Assembly: GCF_000226095.1 (NCBI RefSeq)
Contig: NC_016472.1
Span: 620,001 to 684,000, forward strand
DNA: 64,000 nt
DNA from: Thermothelomyces thermophilus ATCC 42464
Taxonomy: Eukaryota; Ascomycota; Sordariomycetes; Sordariales; Chaetomiaceae
Reading direction: 5' to 3'
Shown one piece after another: positions 24,328 to 36,867 of the stretch. The translations under genes were made by a program, and so were the position numbers. The first letter of the stretch is position 1. Every line of letters begins with the position of its first letter. The notes below the pieces were generated by a model. It had not been told where the DNA came from, did no database searches, and saw nothing but the letters and a program-made list of their open reading frames with translations.

Positions 24328-26119
24328 GGTGACAACGAGAGCCTACAGCAGCCGGTGGGGGACGGGGCACAGGTCAAGTGTGACCGGGTGGGTGGTGGTT
24401 CCGCTGGGTGTCCGTGTCAGTGTGAGTGTGTGATAGGGTCGTAACCGGAAGCGGGACGGGCGCTGCGATGTGCTTGGCCAAGGTCGGGCCGGTGTTCGAA
24501 GAGCACGCGGAAGTCGGGGTCGAGGGTGAGGGGGGGAGAGGGACACGGGAGCACTGTGAAACGAGGGAGAAAATTCGTTCTATTGGACCGCCAATCGCCA
24601 ATTGCAAATCCAAGTTCTAAATGAAGGAATCAAGAGAGCGCTGCGTTCATAGAGTAGCTCTCAACAGAAATGCATCAGGGCAATCTCCAACCGAGGAATC
24701 CGATTTCGTTGAGACCGACAGATCGTAAGGGTTAGGCACTCAGCACGGCCGGGTCAAGAGATGCAGATTGATGATGGATGAGCAGCGTCTGTTCGAGGAA
24801 GCAGTAAATAACGAGAGGGGCCCGTGGTTTAAGGACCTCGTTTCACTGGCGGGCGTTCACAGGCCGAAAGCCCGAAAGCGCCCGTTCTCGTGCGTCAGAT
24901 ATGCAGGTTAGAACCAATTGCTGCGGTCATTGCCGCGGTAGCCCCACATACTCAACACTTTTAAGAGCAAAAGAGGTCAACGCTTTTGGCTCTTCGCGAC
25001 AACGCTTACACCGTTAGCACGAATCTGCCAGCGCACCTAAGTACACTACTACTAATGCAACACGTCACAGATAGCGGAGCGCTTCCTAACTTTTAATCTT
25101 GAGGGCTAGTTGTGTCTTTGATACAGAGTATCTGTAGTGCGCAGTATTACGTAACCCACTTTGCATACCTAGCTAACCGTGAGCTGAAAACTCGGCTTGT
25201 ACGGATTTACTTTGTTGTTACTGTGGTTATACATAGAGCAGTGTAGCCAAGAAACCATTATTTCTTACAAGATCCGATACAGAGTGCATCAAGTTCTTCT
25301 GGCGCTATTAACTAGTTAGAGCTGGGCGGGCGCGACCAATCATTGTTTTAAACGACAAAAGAATACTAGCAAAGTACGGACCGCACATCATCAATCATAC
25401 TTTTTCGCTTTCCTGGTAGTTCAATGCTGCGCAGCATCTCTCACCTTTGGCAAGAACGGCAGCTTAACTATCGATGTCTTAGGCTCTTTTCAGGCGAAAT
25501 AGAGGCTTCACGGTGCACTTTCTCAACAACTTTCGCAGCCCCGGAATACTTCTCTTGGCAGCAATTTTTTGGATGGTCCCAGTTGCTCCAAGAGATGCTG
25601 TCTCGGCGAATCGGTGGCCGAGGTACCGAGGGGTCCAGGATGATTCCTTGTAGTGAAGGAACACATCGACTACATGGAGTAGCTAGAATATATTCCTTTC
25701 TGTCCAGACTCGATCGAAGCAAGTCCTTCGTCTCGTTCAAATATAGGACAATGGGAGAATAAGGTTACGTCTCTTGTCTATCACAGCCGTTCATTCTGTT
25801 GAAAGGCAGTTCATCTCGAGGGGTCATAAATTGGTCCGTGCTGAGGATGTTTGCGGCACGAAACTGTACGAGTAGACACTGATCTCCGTCTCTACACTAC
25901 ATTTACAAATTGTGATTATCTCCCACCCTCGACAAGCGAATCTCATCTGTCGTTCGTACAACGAGCGAGCTACGAAATTGGCATCCTCTGTACCTCATCA
26001 CATCGCCAACCATAGCAGCGGCCCACATTCCAAACCAGCTCAGCAACCCCGACTCGGCCGACCCAACCCGAGGAGTCGCTACCTACCTACCTACCGATCA
26101 CCAAACTCGGCATCAAACT
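24328..26119. other. Head-to-head spacer PAQR gene / THOC5 gene
   Basis: About 1.8 kb with both promoters. The middle (about 24640-25900) is AT-richer than its surroundings, rich in TAC/GTA words and has only short, motif-free frames. A TACC tandem run (about 26081-26096) lies just before the THOC5 ATG. No gene is supported. Confidence 0.55.
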
Positions 26120-26962
26120 ATGACGGTCGACGCCCACATCACGGACCCCGCTCTGGCGTCTGTCGTCGAGACGTCCAGGGCGGCGCGGGAGCAGGCGCAG
26201 GCCCTCGTCGACCTGATCGCGCAGGCGACCGCCGCCAATCCCGACGGCGCCATCCCAGCCGATGCGCTGACCGAGATCTCGAGGCAACAGAAGCTGCTCA
26301 ACACCAACATCGCCCACCTCCGCGGGCTGCACCGGGCCGCCCACTTTCGCGCGCGAGAGACCAAGAGCAGAACGGCCGAGGCGCGGCACGAGGTGGACGT
26401 GCTGCACCTGCAGCTGCAGAATCTGTACTACGAGCAGCGGCACCTCGAGGGCGAGATTGCCGCCTGCGAGGGGTTCGAGTGCGTGGCCCCCCCTTTCCTT
26501 TTTTTTTTTTGTTTCCTCTTTCCCTCTTTTCTTCTTTGATTTTTTCCCCATGTTTTGCCTCTGCGGAGTGTATTGATCGCTCTGGCTAACGCCTCTCGTC
26601 TCTTTCCCCGTCCTTCAGCCACACGTACCGGCTCTTGCCGTTGATCCCGGTAGAAGAGTTCCTCGCCCAGCACCCCGAACATGCCGACGCAGACGAGAAC
26701 GCGCTGATGGTGGCGCGGATCAACCACGAGCGGGCGGAGCGTGAGGCGCTAGAGCAGCAGCGGCTGGAGCTGCAGAAGCGGAAGCAGAAGCTGATCGCCG
26801 AGAACAAGAAGCGGAGAGACGACCTGGCAAATCTAGACAGGGATCTCGAGAAATTCATCGATGTGAGTTATTGTCGGTGGTCATCAGACACGCAGCCTTG
26901 GCTAATAATCTACTCTACAGGCCGCAAAACCTATCCAGAAAATGTTTGAGAAAGTGGTTTGA
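26120..26962 (+). CDS. thoc5: THO complex subunit 5 (Fmip/THOC5) homologue, compact
   Basis: Nuclear factor of the THO/TREX complex that couples transcription to mRNA export. Exons are 26120-26478, 26619-26862 and 26921-26962; GT-AG introns of 140 and 58 bases close to 214 aa. The central block LHLQLQNLYYEQRHLEGEIAACEGFDHTY is the THOC5 core (metazoan form: LQLQNLLYEVMHLQKEI), followed by the family's short 'L-P-(I/V)-EEF' element (LIPVEEFLAQHPE) and a long coiled coil (ERAEREALEQQRLELQKRKQ). It ends FIDAAKPIQKMFEKVV. It covers only the N-terminal part of human THOC5 (683 aa), as is usual for fungal forms. The first intron has an unusual T-rich start right after the donor. Confidence 0.85.
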
Positions 26963-29900
26963 ACTCTCGTGGGCGGGTGAACAACTATCCTGCATCATGG
27001 AGGTCATCTGGCTGCGGGCATGCGATCAGAGGCGTCTCGAGAGAGAAACCACCCACCCACCGCTCTTTCTGTAGGAACTCGGCCTATGTTCTCAAGACAT
27101 GGGCGTGTGGTATTGTGGCAAACCCAGCCTGAAGTCCACGATGCAGTCCGAGCAATTGGCCCTGGGATTGGACATCACGACCGCACCGCATCAGCCAGGC
27201 CGAGCCTAGCTTAACGCCATAACGCCGAGGGCTCCGCTGCTACGTGAGGGCGCGGTTGGTGGCTCTTGATTAGGAGACGCGACCAGCCAAAATCGCGAGT
27301 TTGGACGGCTACCAGGCAAACCAGGGGAGTGAATTGGAAAGCAGAGGGCCTTAAAGGGGTTCCCAACGCAGCGGTTTCGATTTGGTTGATGCGGTCGTGT
27401 CTGGGGCCGTTGGGATCGGGAGGTGAAGAGGAAGGGGTTTTCAATTTGTAGGCACGGTCGAATTGGCGGTGGCTTGTGGTACTGCGTAATTTCCTACTAC
27501 CAAAGCCGAGTCTTCAAACGGACAAACGAGCCGGATCTGTGTACCGCTCTAACACCGTCCCGGGTCCGGATGGCTGCCCTGCAAAATGTTAAGGAATACA
27601 CGTATGGAAACATCGTTCCCGGCCGTTGAAACGGACATCGCCCGCCACACTGGTCACCACTCCACTTTCACCCTTTCAAACCCCGACGGAGAAATGATTT
27701 GATGAGTGCTTACGGAGTACATGACGGAAGGAATTGGTGGAACCGGTGAACACACCGGTCTGGGGTAGCGCGTTTTAGACACTCCATAAACTACCTCGTC
27801 TACAATCTCAAGTGGTTTTCTCGCATCTGCCTCACAAAGCTGAGAATTTAAACCTCCCAGAGAGGGGGCCCGAGTTGGGACGAGGTCGCGGTGCAAGCCC
27901 GGTTGGAGATGCTAAGGGCGCAGGGGTCATCCTTTCCAGGGTGGGTTTTTCCAGAGGATGCTCCCCTTGTGACTTCGTGGCGTGCACGCTAGAAATTAGA
28001 GAGCAACCTCCCGCCTCCTCGAGCCCTCGAACGCCCACGGGAGCTATCCAAGGCACATTACTCGCCACGCTAAGGCCCCGATGAACGTGGTACTGAACAA
28101 GAAGACACACCGAGGGGCCAACGAGAGCGACTTGTTCCCGTTAACCGGAGCCGAGCGGGATGATTTCCAGGATGATCAAAACCTAAACGCGGAAGCAATC
28201 AACGCTAGATAACAGGGACTCGGATGGAGAAGAGCACCTGGGGAGCGCCCGCCACACCATTGGTTAAATTGAGATGCTCAAGAATGTGCAAAGAACCGCC
28301 GAGCCTCGACAAGACGCCAAGTGGTGAGGCCTCCCCTCAGGTTGCAAAGTATGCAGTATATACAGTATCAGCACCTTAAGAAGACGTACAGTACTATCCG
28401 TACATCTGCGTCAAACGCGTAATAGAGATGGCGCAGCACTGTAGTGTAATGTGGTAACTGTTCAACCAACTGAGCAGACGGGATCTTCCCTCAATCTCGG
28501 CGGGCAGCACACGCCAAGAAGCATCACCAAGGACGCGCGTTAGCACAGTTTCGATGGCAGTGCAGAAAAATGGGGCCCCTTTCCGGTGCTCTCGCTGGCA
28601 GGATTCCAAGTGGGGGTGCTTTGTCCATGTTACGTCGGAAGGTTCTTGCAAAGCTCCCCATGGAAATATTACCCAGAGTGGCAGCGGCCACCAATCAGAA
28701 GCGGATTACACCACAACGTACGAAATTCTGGGCGCAGAAATACCGCGTAAGGTTATGGAGCGGCTTTGCCAGGTAGACCCCAGCAGCGCTCCAAAACCCA
28801 AAACAGGGGGAAAAGCTTGACAAGCGGAGGCTGGTTGGCTAGTTGTCAAATAAGGTACTTGCATGCGTACCTTACATAAAATTTTGAGAGGGGGCATTGT
28901 GCACGAAAGTACCTGACAAGAAGGTACCCGCTGCTCGGTGCATCACAGTAGATGTGTGAATAGTGCAATGATCTTAACTTATCGGCAGTTTCTTCTCCTC
29001 TCTCTCTCTGTCTTTGCTGTTCTGGTATAGTTTTTGACTCGCTTGCGCCGCGATAGTCTCGGCCGAGCCTTTTCCTAGAGGCTTTCTTGACTTGCTGGCT
29101 TCGGCCGGAGTAGCACAGGGACATCATGCAACTTGGGAAGATGCGGGGCGTGCTGGGGCGAGCTCCAAATGCCCCACCCATAATTATTTCTTTGACATTA
29201 CGTTTCCCACAGCTTTTGCACGGGCGAATGGGACCGGTCGAGCCCACGGGGGTGCGCCCAGGCAATCGGACTGAACAGAAATTTTAAACTAACCTTAGTA
29301 TAGGCGGCGGTCAACCACCGCCGGTATACTAGTGTAAAGTTGACGGACTCTTTACTGCTCTGGGTGTCTGTGGCCCGGTAAAAATGCCGCGCTGCAAAGC
29401 ATGTTTGTCTTCCAAAACACACCGTCGGCGTTGTGATGGAGGTCGTGATGGAGGTCGTGATGGTGGAGTTGATGTCCACACATGCCTCAACGAGCCGCTG
29501 TGGTTGGTGTATTTCGCAAAAGACCCCTGATGTTCCTTGCTCTTGCTGTTGGTGTATGTAGGAAGGCGCCAATGTTGCAATTGACTCCATGAAACTGCTG
29601 CAGCTTGGCAATGCTTTGACCCACTTTAGTTGGTGTACGAGGTCCACAAGTCCGGAGGAGACCCCGGGTTGGCCATCTTTAACACGACTTCCCTGCATCG
29701 TCTCCGTCGTCGCTCGAGGCCCGGTACGAAAGAACAGTGTCAGGAGTGCTGTGTGTGGCCTGGCCTGAGAAGTATTTCACCCCCTTTCGTCATGTGAGTT
29801 GTCCTCTTGACCGCGCCGCACTCCTCTTCACCACGTACATACACTGCGAGTATGTACATACATACATAGTACGGATAGTGGACTTGTGTATCCTAGTACC

Positions 29901-31046
29901 TTATTAAAGTACGCAGTACTGTGATGGTCTGAAAGCTGCAGCGCCCCGGGTCCCTTCCCCACGGGATATGCATGTGACGCGGTTGTGGCACGGCCATTTT
30001 CCCGCGATCTCTGACGACCACCGCCTAGGAGCACTGCCCGGCAGCCGCGACTCGTGCTGTTGTTGCTGTCTCCGTCAGGCCATTCGATAGTGACGAAGTG
30101 TGAGCCTCAGGCTAAAAAGTAGTAATGTTCAAGTTGCCTGCACACGAGGTGAGTGTATTGTGTGTAGTGCAGTAGACCAAGCCGAATGAAAATGCGGAAG
30201 GCTCGACTGGCCTGAACCGTGGGAATTGGGAAGTCCTTCGTCCGGAGCGAAAAAAACGTTTATTTTTCGGTTCGTTGCTTGATCGTCCAACCCATGCTTG
30301 ACTCTGCCGCTCTCAGACTTGGATAGGTGGGAGATCCGTTGCCCAAGTTCCACCCTCAACTGCCAATTGCAAGTACCCCCCTGTTTCTGGAGCGCACATC
30401 CAGCCTCACCCAAGGTAACAGCTTACGCGGTAGCACTACTATGATCGCGCCTGCACTCCCCCTTTTTCCCTTCCCCTGCTAGTGGCTAGTGTATACACGT
30501 CTCTGGTGGGTTCGGTTGACAGTTACCCTCAGCTTTCGGCACGTCCCCCAACAACTTTGTAGCCCCAAGCGCACTAACTATACCGCTCTCTTCCCCTGTC
30601 CCTCTCTCTCTCTGTCCCTCTCGCTTCCTCCTTCCCTCTTTTCCTTGTGGACGGCTATCGGCTATCAGTGCGCCTTGAACTTCTGTCTCTTTCCCCACGC
30701 TTTCCTCTTTCTTCTTCTTCTGCTTCTTCTCCCTCCGCAGTCCCTCCTTCCTTATCCGCACCTCGAAGCAATTGAGCTCGTGGACTGTTGAAGAAGCAGC
30801 CTCACGCCGAGGGCATCACGACTCGCGTCCGCTCCGCCCACAACGGGGCCCTACCGTCCCCGGCTCACTCGCTCCCTCGCCTCGCGCCTCAATCTGCCGA
30901 GTCCGCTCTTCACCAATTCGCGGTCAATCTCGCTCCCGGCGCATCTTGTCCGCAAGGATACGAGCCACGACAGCATCTTTCCCTCTTCACTGTGCCAATT
31001 CGAACCATAGGCATCTCAGCTCGGTCCTCTTCCCACGGCCACCGCG
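26963..31046. other. Gene-poor spacer THOC5 / GT2 gene
   Basis: About 4 kb. The first part is the THOC5 3' region. It contains two motif-family copies of each kind (27479-27488, 27711-27720, 29910-29919), a 12-base tandem repeat (29433-29468) and TAC/TGTA-rich patches (28360-28410, 29835-29880). The last 450 bases (30590-31046) are strongly pyrimidine-rich, typical of a fungal promoter/5' leader for the glycosyltransferase gene. Open frames up to 166 codons occur but show no family motif. Confidence 0.55.
29433..29468. repeat. 12-base tandem repeat, about three units
   Basis: Unit GTGATGGAGGTC, two exact copies and a diverged third, within non-coding DNA. Confidence 0.75.
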
Positions 31047-33362
31047 ATGTCGATCTTTGCGTGGTGCAGCCGGCGCGCCGGCGGTCTCGCCATGCTGGCC
31101 ACCATTGCGCTTTCGTACTGGGTGATTTCGAACCAACTGGAAAATCGACGGTATACATTTATGCATGAGTCAGTCGACAGCCTTAGTGCGCCGCGCCCTC
31201 ACGACCCAAAGAGCGGTGGCCGCCTGCTCAAGCTATTTTCGTACTACTGCTTGCTCATCCATTTCCTGGTCTTCATCTTCCCGCTTCGCTCCTGCTGGGC
31301 CGTCTTCTCCATTACGAGGAGCCTGAAGAAGGCTGCGCGCTCCAAGGCATTGAGGGATATCAAGTTCGGCCACCGGCGCCGGGCTTCTTCCACCTCGCTC
31401 TCCAGCTCCGAGACGTTAACCTCGTCGCGCGACCTGAGCTCGGCTTCCAGCAGCGAAGCCGGCGATTTCGAGCTCGAAGGGTTCGCCGACGACATCGCCC
31501 CGGATCGCGTCATTCATGCCATCGTCATCCCAAACTACAAGGAAGAGAACGACACACTAAGGGAGACGCTCGAGGTTCTTGCTTCGCATCCCCAGGCGCG
31601 AAGCACCTACGATGTGAGTCGCACTCTGCTTACCACTCCCGCAACCTCAGCTGGTGGTTACTCTCACTACTCTCACTGCTCCACGCCGTTGTTTGTTGGG
31701 GCGGCGTCGGGTGGAGCAATGATCTTCAGGGGTGGCATTCTTCCTGTGTTGCGGGTGCCCAGAAAGTGTCAGGGCTGACAAGCGTGAGGTCCAGGTCTAC
31801 CTTGCAATGGAGCAGAGAGAGCACAATGCGGAGGCAAAGGCCGCCAGTTTTGTCAACGAATTCTCCAAGAAGTTCCGCTCCATCGACTTCACGGTGCACC
31901 CGTCCGACATCCCCGGCGAGCTGGCTGGCAAGGGTAGTAACATGGCGTGGGCTGCGAGAAAGCTCAGCGAAAAGTACAGCCTTGGGCAGCGGAAGGACGT
32001 CATTGTCACGGGCATCGATGGTGAGTGCGGCTCAGCTGCGCGGCTACTCTAGCCCCCGGCCCCGGCACATTCCTACAAGAACTACAACAGCACGTTTGGG
32101 ATCCCTGCATCAGTACGTCAGCATTCGCTAACCAAAAGATACTTCCTAATGCAGCTGACAGCCATCTTTCGGCCAATTATTTTGCGAACGTGACGGCGAT
32201 GCATGTGGCTCATCCCGATGTGGCTACCACTACTCTGTATTCGGCTCCCATCATCTTCGATCGCAACGCCCATGATGTCCCGGCTATTGTCCGCGTCGCG
32301 GACATCCTGTGGTCGGCTGCTGGCATGTCCGGACTCTACGAGGGCTCATCGGTTGCTCCCCCTACATCCGTTTACTCGGTCCCTCTCGAATTGGTCGATC
32401 GCGTGGGCGGTTGGGATTGCGACTCAGAAGCGATTGGCGAGGATCTGCACATGTACCTCAAGTGTTTCTTCGCCCTCAACGGAAACCTGACAGTACGCAC
32501 CGTCTTGAGCCCGGTTAGCCAAACCAACGTCACAGGCGGTGGCCGCGGAAAGGGAGTCCCAGGTATCGTCGCGGATGTGCGCGCTCGGTACAAGCAGGCC
32601 CTTAGGCACATGTGGGGTGCCCTCGACACGGGCTATGCGCTCAGGAAGGTCGTGGAGGTCTGGAGAGAGAGGAAGCACACCTCTCGGGCGTTTCGGCCCC
32701 TGCACACATCGATGTAAGTCGCGCCGTGCTAAACCCAAGGGGAGGAAACCCACACCTAACTCGGATCAAGGAACGACGAGTCGGACAACTACGTCCCGCA
32801 GTCGCAGATTGACGGTGTGGACGCCGAAGCCGTACCCGAGAGCGGTATCTTCTCTGACGTCGTCACCGACACGCTGAAAGAACCTGACTGGGAGCGCATT
32901 GCCATCCTCTTCCACCGTTTGTTTGAAGCCCATTTCCTGCCTGTCCAAATGACCATCCTCGTCATCGCGTCGACGCTCTACATGTGGGCTGCGGATGGCA
33001 CGGAGGATGTCCACGGTGTCGCTTGGATCTACAGCGTCTGCAACATTCTCCGAACCCTCGGGTTCATGGAGGTCGCTTTGTACCTCTTTCTCTATGAGAG
33101 CTTCCACAGGATATGTGTCGAGACTCGCGAGAAGGAGATGGGCAACGCCGGCCTACTCAAAGGTATGCACTTTTCGCGGAGAAAAGCCAAAACGAACTTC
33201 ATCGACTACGTTATGGTGCCGCTGGTGGCACCAATTTTCGGTTCGATCCCATGCGCGCAAGCACAATTATGCCACTTCTGGACGCTCGATTTGGTTTACA
33301 CAGTCAGTAAGAAGGTTACCCGGCGCAGAGCAAAGTCGATAACCGCGGATGCGTTGGTGTAA
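31047..33362 (+). CDS. Membrane glycosyltransferase family 2 (cellulose/hyaluronan-synthase-like)
   Basis: Integral-membrane processive-type GT2. Exons are 31047-31613, 31795-32020, 32155-32713 and 32771-33362; phases close to 647 aa. Two N-terminal membrane segments (about 11-30 and 65-90) precede a Ser-rich loop. The catalytic domain shows VIPNYKEEN (about residue 159), GKGSNMAWA, GIDADSHLSANYF (DxD, about 264), IGEDLHMYLK (ED, about 359) and QALRHMW (a QxxRW-like motif, about 404). Three or more C-terminal hydrophobic segments follow. These are the D, DxD, ED and Q-W motifs of UDP-sugar polymerising GT2 enzymes. Donor and product cannot be told from sequence. Fungal GT2 proteins of this general layout have been linked to hyphal surface growth (for example the Zymoseptoria GT2 gene); whether this is that orthologue I cannot verify. 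The acceptor of intron 1 (CCAG at 31794) has upstream alternatives. Confidence 0.82.
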
Positions 33363-34641
33363 CACCGCACGGCTTACGAACTTTTCGACAACCTTTACTT
33401 TTTTTGGGTTTCGGCAATTTCATATTTTCTACGTGCATGGTCTATACTTCTCCCGGGCTGGATACCGTTATTCCATTTCGATGCTATTCCATTTATGCCG
33501 AGAGACCAGTGGCGGAGAGCTCCCGGCATCGTTCACCACACATTGAAACGCCGATCTCGTTCTTTTCTCGCTTTTCAAAGAGAGCTATATTCTGCTCCAA
33601 CTCGGGCGACCGGCGCGTATTGCCTACCGTTACGGGCTTTGCCGTTTAACGGTACAGGGTTTCGGCGACGCGTTGGTGTAAAATCAAGAGGGCGTGCTGC
33701 TGATATGCATGGCATGGCATCGGAATATGGCATCTAGATATTGGGTTTGGGGGGGGCAGAAGGGTTGGTCGTTTCGAAGGATACTCGACACAGACGATAC
33801 CCATCGTTAGTGCTATTCGCTTTAGAGACTGATACGGAGGAGAAACGGAAGACGCGGCCATGGTGGCTCAGCCACGAAACCCGCTCTATGATGACAGCTG
33901 AGCCGAAGGATTCACGAGACCAGGCAAGAAAGAGAGACCGGTACTATCCGCCACCTGGGACGGGCCAGCCCCGGGGAAGAAAAAAAGAGGAAACGCTAGC
34001 CCCTAATTTTTAATTATTATTTATGTACATACAGAGAGAGAGTCTGGAGAGAGGAGCATCACGGCATCCGCTCGCAACGAGGGATGGGGGGGTGGAGTGT
34101 TTACCGACTGTAAGACGAGGAGCGGGACTGGTCGGTGGTGTTCAGGGGGAGACCTCGCCACACCGATGGTTTTCACTATCATGTGTGTGCTCTTAATCCA
34201 GGAGCTTCTGGAAATGGCATTGGCCTAGAGAGAGAGGGAGAATACATTCATGACGCTCGCTTTGGCCTGCGGCTAGACAAGACGCCTTCTCCAAAAAGCT
34301 CTCTTCCGGTTTGATGGCTACGTGAGCTATGGTTCGACGGTTGCGGTGTCCCTTCCTGTCCTCTGCGTCTTTCTGTGCCTGGTCTTCCCAGCCAGATTGA
34401 GTGAGTCTCGTACCCGTACAGGCACATGTGCAATACGTGTTGTGGTGTAAACAGATAACTACGGCTTCCCCCCAATCTTCCCAAGAACGTAGCGGGTATC
34501 TTGCGCAGCGCTTGCTGATACGCGGTCGACCCGATTCTGATCTGGGCTTTTTCTTCTGCGCCGGCGGGGTCCATTATTAGATAGGACAAGACGGGAGGGA
34601 GGGGGGATGACGCGTTCTGGGGCGTAACCGTTTCTTTTGTC

Positions 34642-34682
34642 TTTTTTTTTTTTTTTTTTTTTTTTTGGGGGAGGGGGGGGGG
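34642..34682. repeat. Poly-T followed by G-rich tract
   Basis: About 25 consecutive T followed by a G-rich run (GGGGGAGGGGGGGG). Confidence 0.9.
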
Positions 34683-34919
34683 CTTCTGCGTGGAGTCCTA
34701 GGGTGCGACGGCCCGGGATTGTGTGCGGCTATGCTGCTTCGGTTTCGTGACTACGTGTACGATATACATGTGTCCTACGATGGTGGGACGTGGGCGGATA
34801 TTGTTAACAAGATACGTTGTGGGTGGTCGGTTTCTGACACGCATGTTGGCTCATGCTGGTTCTCTCTGCTGGTTTCGATGTGTGTGGATGGGAAAACCGG
34901 GTGGCTGTGTTTGTGCGCA

Positions 34920-34920
<1 letters not shown>

Positions 34921-34944
<24 letters not shown>
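34921..34944. repeat. (GT)n microsatellite
   Basis: Twelve GT units, followed by imperfect CGTGTGTT. Confidence 0.9.
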
Positions 34945-34950
<6 letters not shown>

Positions 34951-35828
34951 GTTGTCGAGGTCGGTTTTGCATTGCTTCATCCGGATTACGAATCGGTTTT
35001 GTCTTGAATACGCGACTCGGAATGGAAACCGAGGTGCTTATCAAGTAGGTACTGAAGCACTTATGTAGGTAGTGTCTTCGGGAAATTTTGAGGTTCACTT
35101 CCGGTTTGTTTTGAAGACAGACAGACAGGGCCTGGACTCAAGGCAAGATTAAACGAGAGATCGAATGGATGATAGGTACTAGTAAAGAAAGAGAAACCGG
35201 ACGGAGGGAAGAGAGATCTAGTTGTCTAAATGGTTTCGTCGATTATCCGGCCACAAGTACGGAGTACCTGTGCAAGAACTCAAGAGGTGTCAAACGAACA
35301 TGTTACCGCGTATACGTTCTTAAGACCGCGTACTTCAGCTGACACGAACGTCTTGTATATAACTCGATGCAACCCGGAAGTATTCTAATGAAGAATAGAG
35401 GAAGCAAACGTCAGAGCGTCAATTGTGGACACATTTGAGCGACATAACTAACGTTCATCCAATTAGTGTAGATTGCCAAGTCTCCGCGGTCATCCATCCA
35501 GCTCCGTGCCGAAGGGGTTCGGAGGATATCCGGCACCCTGACCAATTGGCGTTCGAGGCGCGGTACCACCCGGCCCGATGGACGGGACGCTAGCGCCGTG
35601 TGGCGACCGCCCGGACTCTCACATCAGGGCCGGGGCTCCGGGGCTCCGGGGCCCCTCGGCGACGGTTGGTAGACCCTCGGAAAACACTGCAATGAATAAA
35701 CTGCTCGGAATCAGATAAGAGTGCGTATGCTGAACCGCCGGGAAGCTCCCTTCTGTGCGCACCGCAGACCAACACGATTTCGCATAGCTCGCGAGGCCTG
35801 CAAGCAGTCGTCTATCACCTCTATCACC

Positions 35829-36867
35829 ATGAAGGGCACCGATTCCCGCGAGACCATCCGCATCGGAGTGTTCATTCCGACGGAATGCCAACTCCTCGAC
35901 ATGGCCTGCATCGACGTCTTCGGGACCATGAGCCACGAATACTTCGCCCTCCTGGGTGACATGGTCCCAGCCCCGATTGCCAACCTGGCCCCGAGCGTCC
36001 AGATCTTCTGTATGTGCATTACATCCCTTCGATTCGCAACAGCAGCCGGCCCGCTTCACCACGACGGCCAACTAACCTGCTTCTTTCCGGCTTTCGCCCC
36101 GGCTTGATAAAATACAAAAAGACATCTCGACGGTCCAGCCAGGCGAGCTGATCGGCATGACCTCGTCCGCACGGATCGCCTGCACCCACCACCTCTCCGA
36201 CCCGGCCGTGCAGCCGGGCCGGCTCGACATCGTCTTGGTGCCGGGCCCGGACCCGACGACCGACTTCAGCAAGCTGACCGAGGCGACAGACTGGCTCGCC
36301 GCCCACGGGGCCCGGCCCGAGACCGACATCCTGTGCGTGTGCACCGGCATCTACCTGTGCGGCGCCGCCGGCTTGCTCAACGGCAAGAGGGCCTCCGGGC
36401 CGAGGGGTCTGCAGCGCGATCTGGCGACCAAGTTCGAGGCCGTCCAGTGGGTCGGGGAGGAGCTGAGGTGGGTGAGGGACGGCAATCTCTGGACCAGCGG
36501 TACGTACCTTACCTTAGTTGCTCGAGTTCGAGTCCCCTCCCGCCGACTGTCCTGCACAAAGGAAAAAAAGAAAAAGGAGAAGAGAGAAGAGAGAAGAAAA
36601 GAGAAATAAGGTAGGAGCGGGCGCTGACACTCTTGTTATCGACACAAACAAACAGGGGGTGTCACAAACGGGAACGACCTGGTCGCGGCGTATGCCAGGA
36701 CCAGCGGTAGGATTCCCGGGCCTGTGGCGGAATTCGGCCTGGTTATGGTTGACGTGGGGGACAGGCCACAGAGGTATAGCAAGGGTCGGGTAGCCTTCGG
36801 ACTAGGCATTGTGTGGCAGATCCTGAAAGCCGTCTTCATCGGCGCCGGGAAGAAGAAGGCGGCTTGA
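35829..36867 (+). CDS. DJ-1/PfpI superfamily protein
   Basis: Cytosolic class-I glutamine-amidotransferase-like fold. Exons are 35829-36009, 36122-36499 and 36656-36867, with GT-AG introns of 112 and 156 bases; phases close to 256 aa. Joins rebuild APSVQIFYISTVQPGELIGM and NLWTSGGVTNGNDLVAAYAR, which match the conserved strand and the active-site wall of the family. The nucleophile elbow ILCVCTGIYLCGAAGLLNG places the reactive Cys at about residue 134. The usual 'ATTHW/ATTNK' element after AGLLNGK is replaced by ASGPRGLQRDLATKF, so the typical His/Thr of the hydrolase pocket is not evident. Activity (glyoxalase, deglycase, isonitrile hydratase or other) cannot be assigned. The C-terminus carries a hydrophobic stretch (VAFGLGIVWQILKAVFIGAG). 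Confidence 0.88.

Larger units (their letters stand above)
33363..35828. other. Spacer GT2 gene / DJ-1 gene
   Basis: About 2.5 kb. It contains a poly-T/poly-G tract (34642-34682), a GT dinucleotide run (34921-34944) and one copy of the GTACGGAGTAC motif (35257-35267). No gene is supported. Confidence 0.55.

Noticed and set aside
25424-25762. Open frames on both strands in the AT-richer spacer upstream of the THOC5 gene
   Set aside because: They might be relics of a repeat, but I can see no motif, terminal repeat or second copy to support one.
29198-29698. 166-codon minus-strand open frame containing a 12-base tandem repeat
   Set aside because: No recognisable domain, no splice context, and part of it is a simple repeat.
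36521-36542. B-box-like GTTCGAGTCCC in the second intron of the DJ-1 gene
   Set aside because: No cloverleaf forms around it and no A box lies upstream at the right distance.
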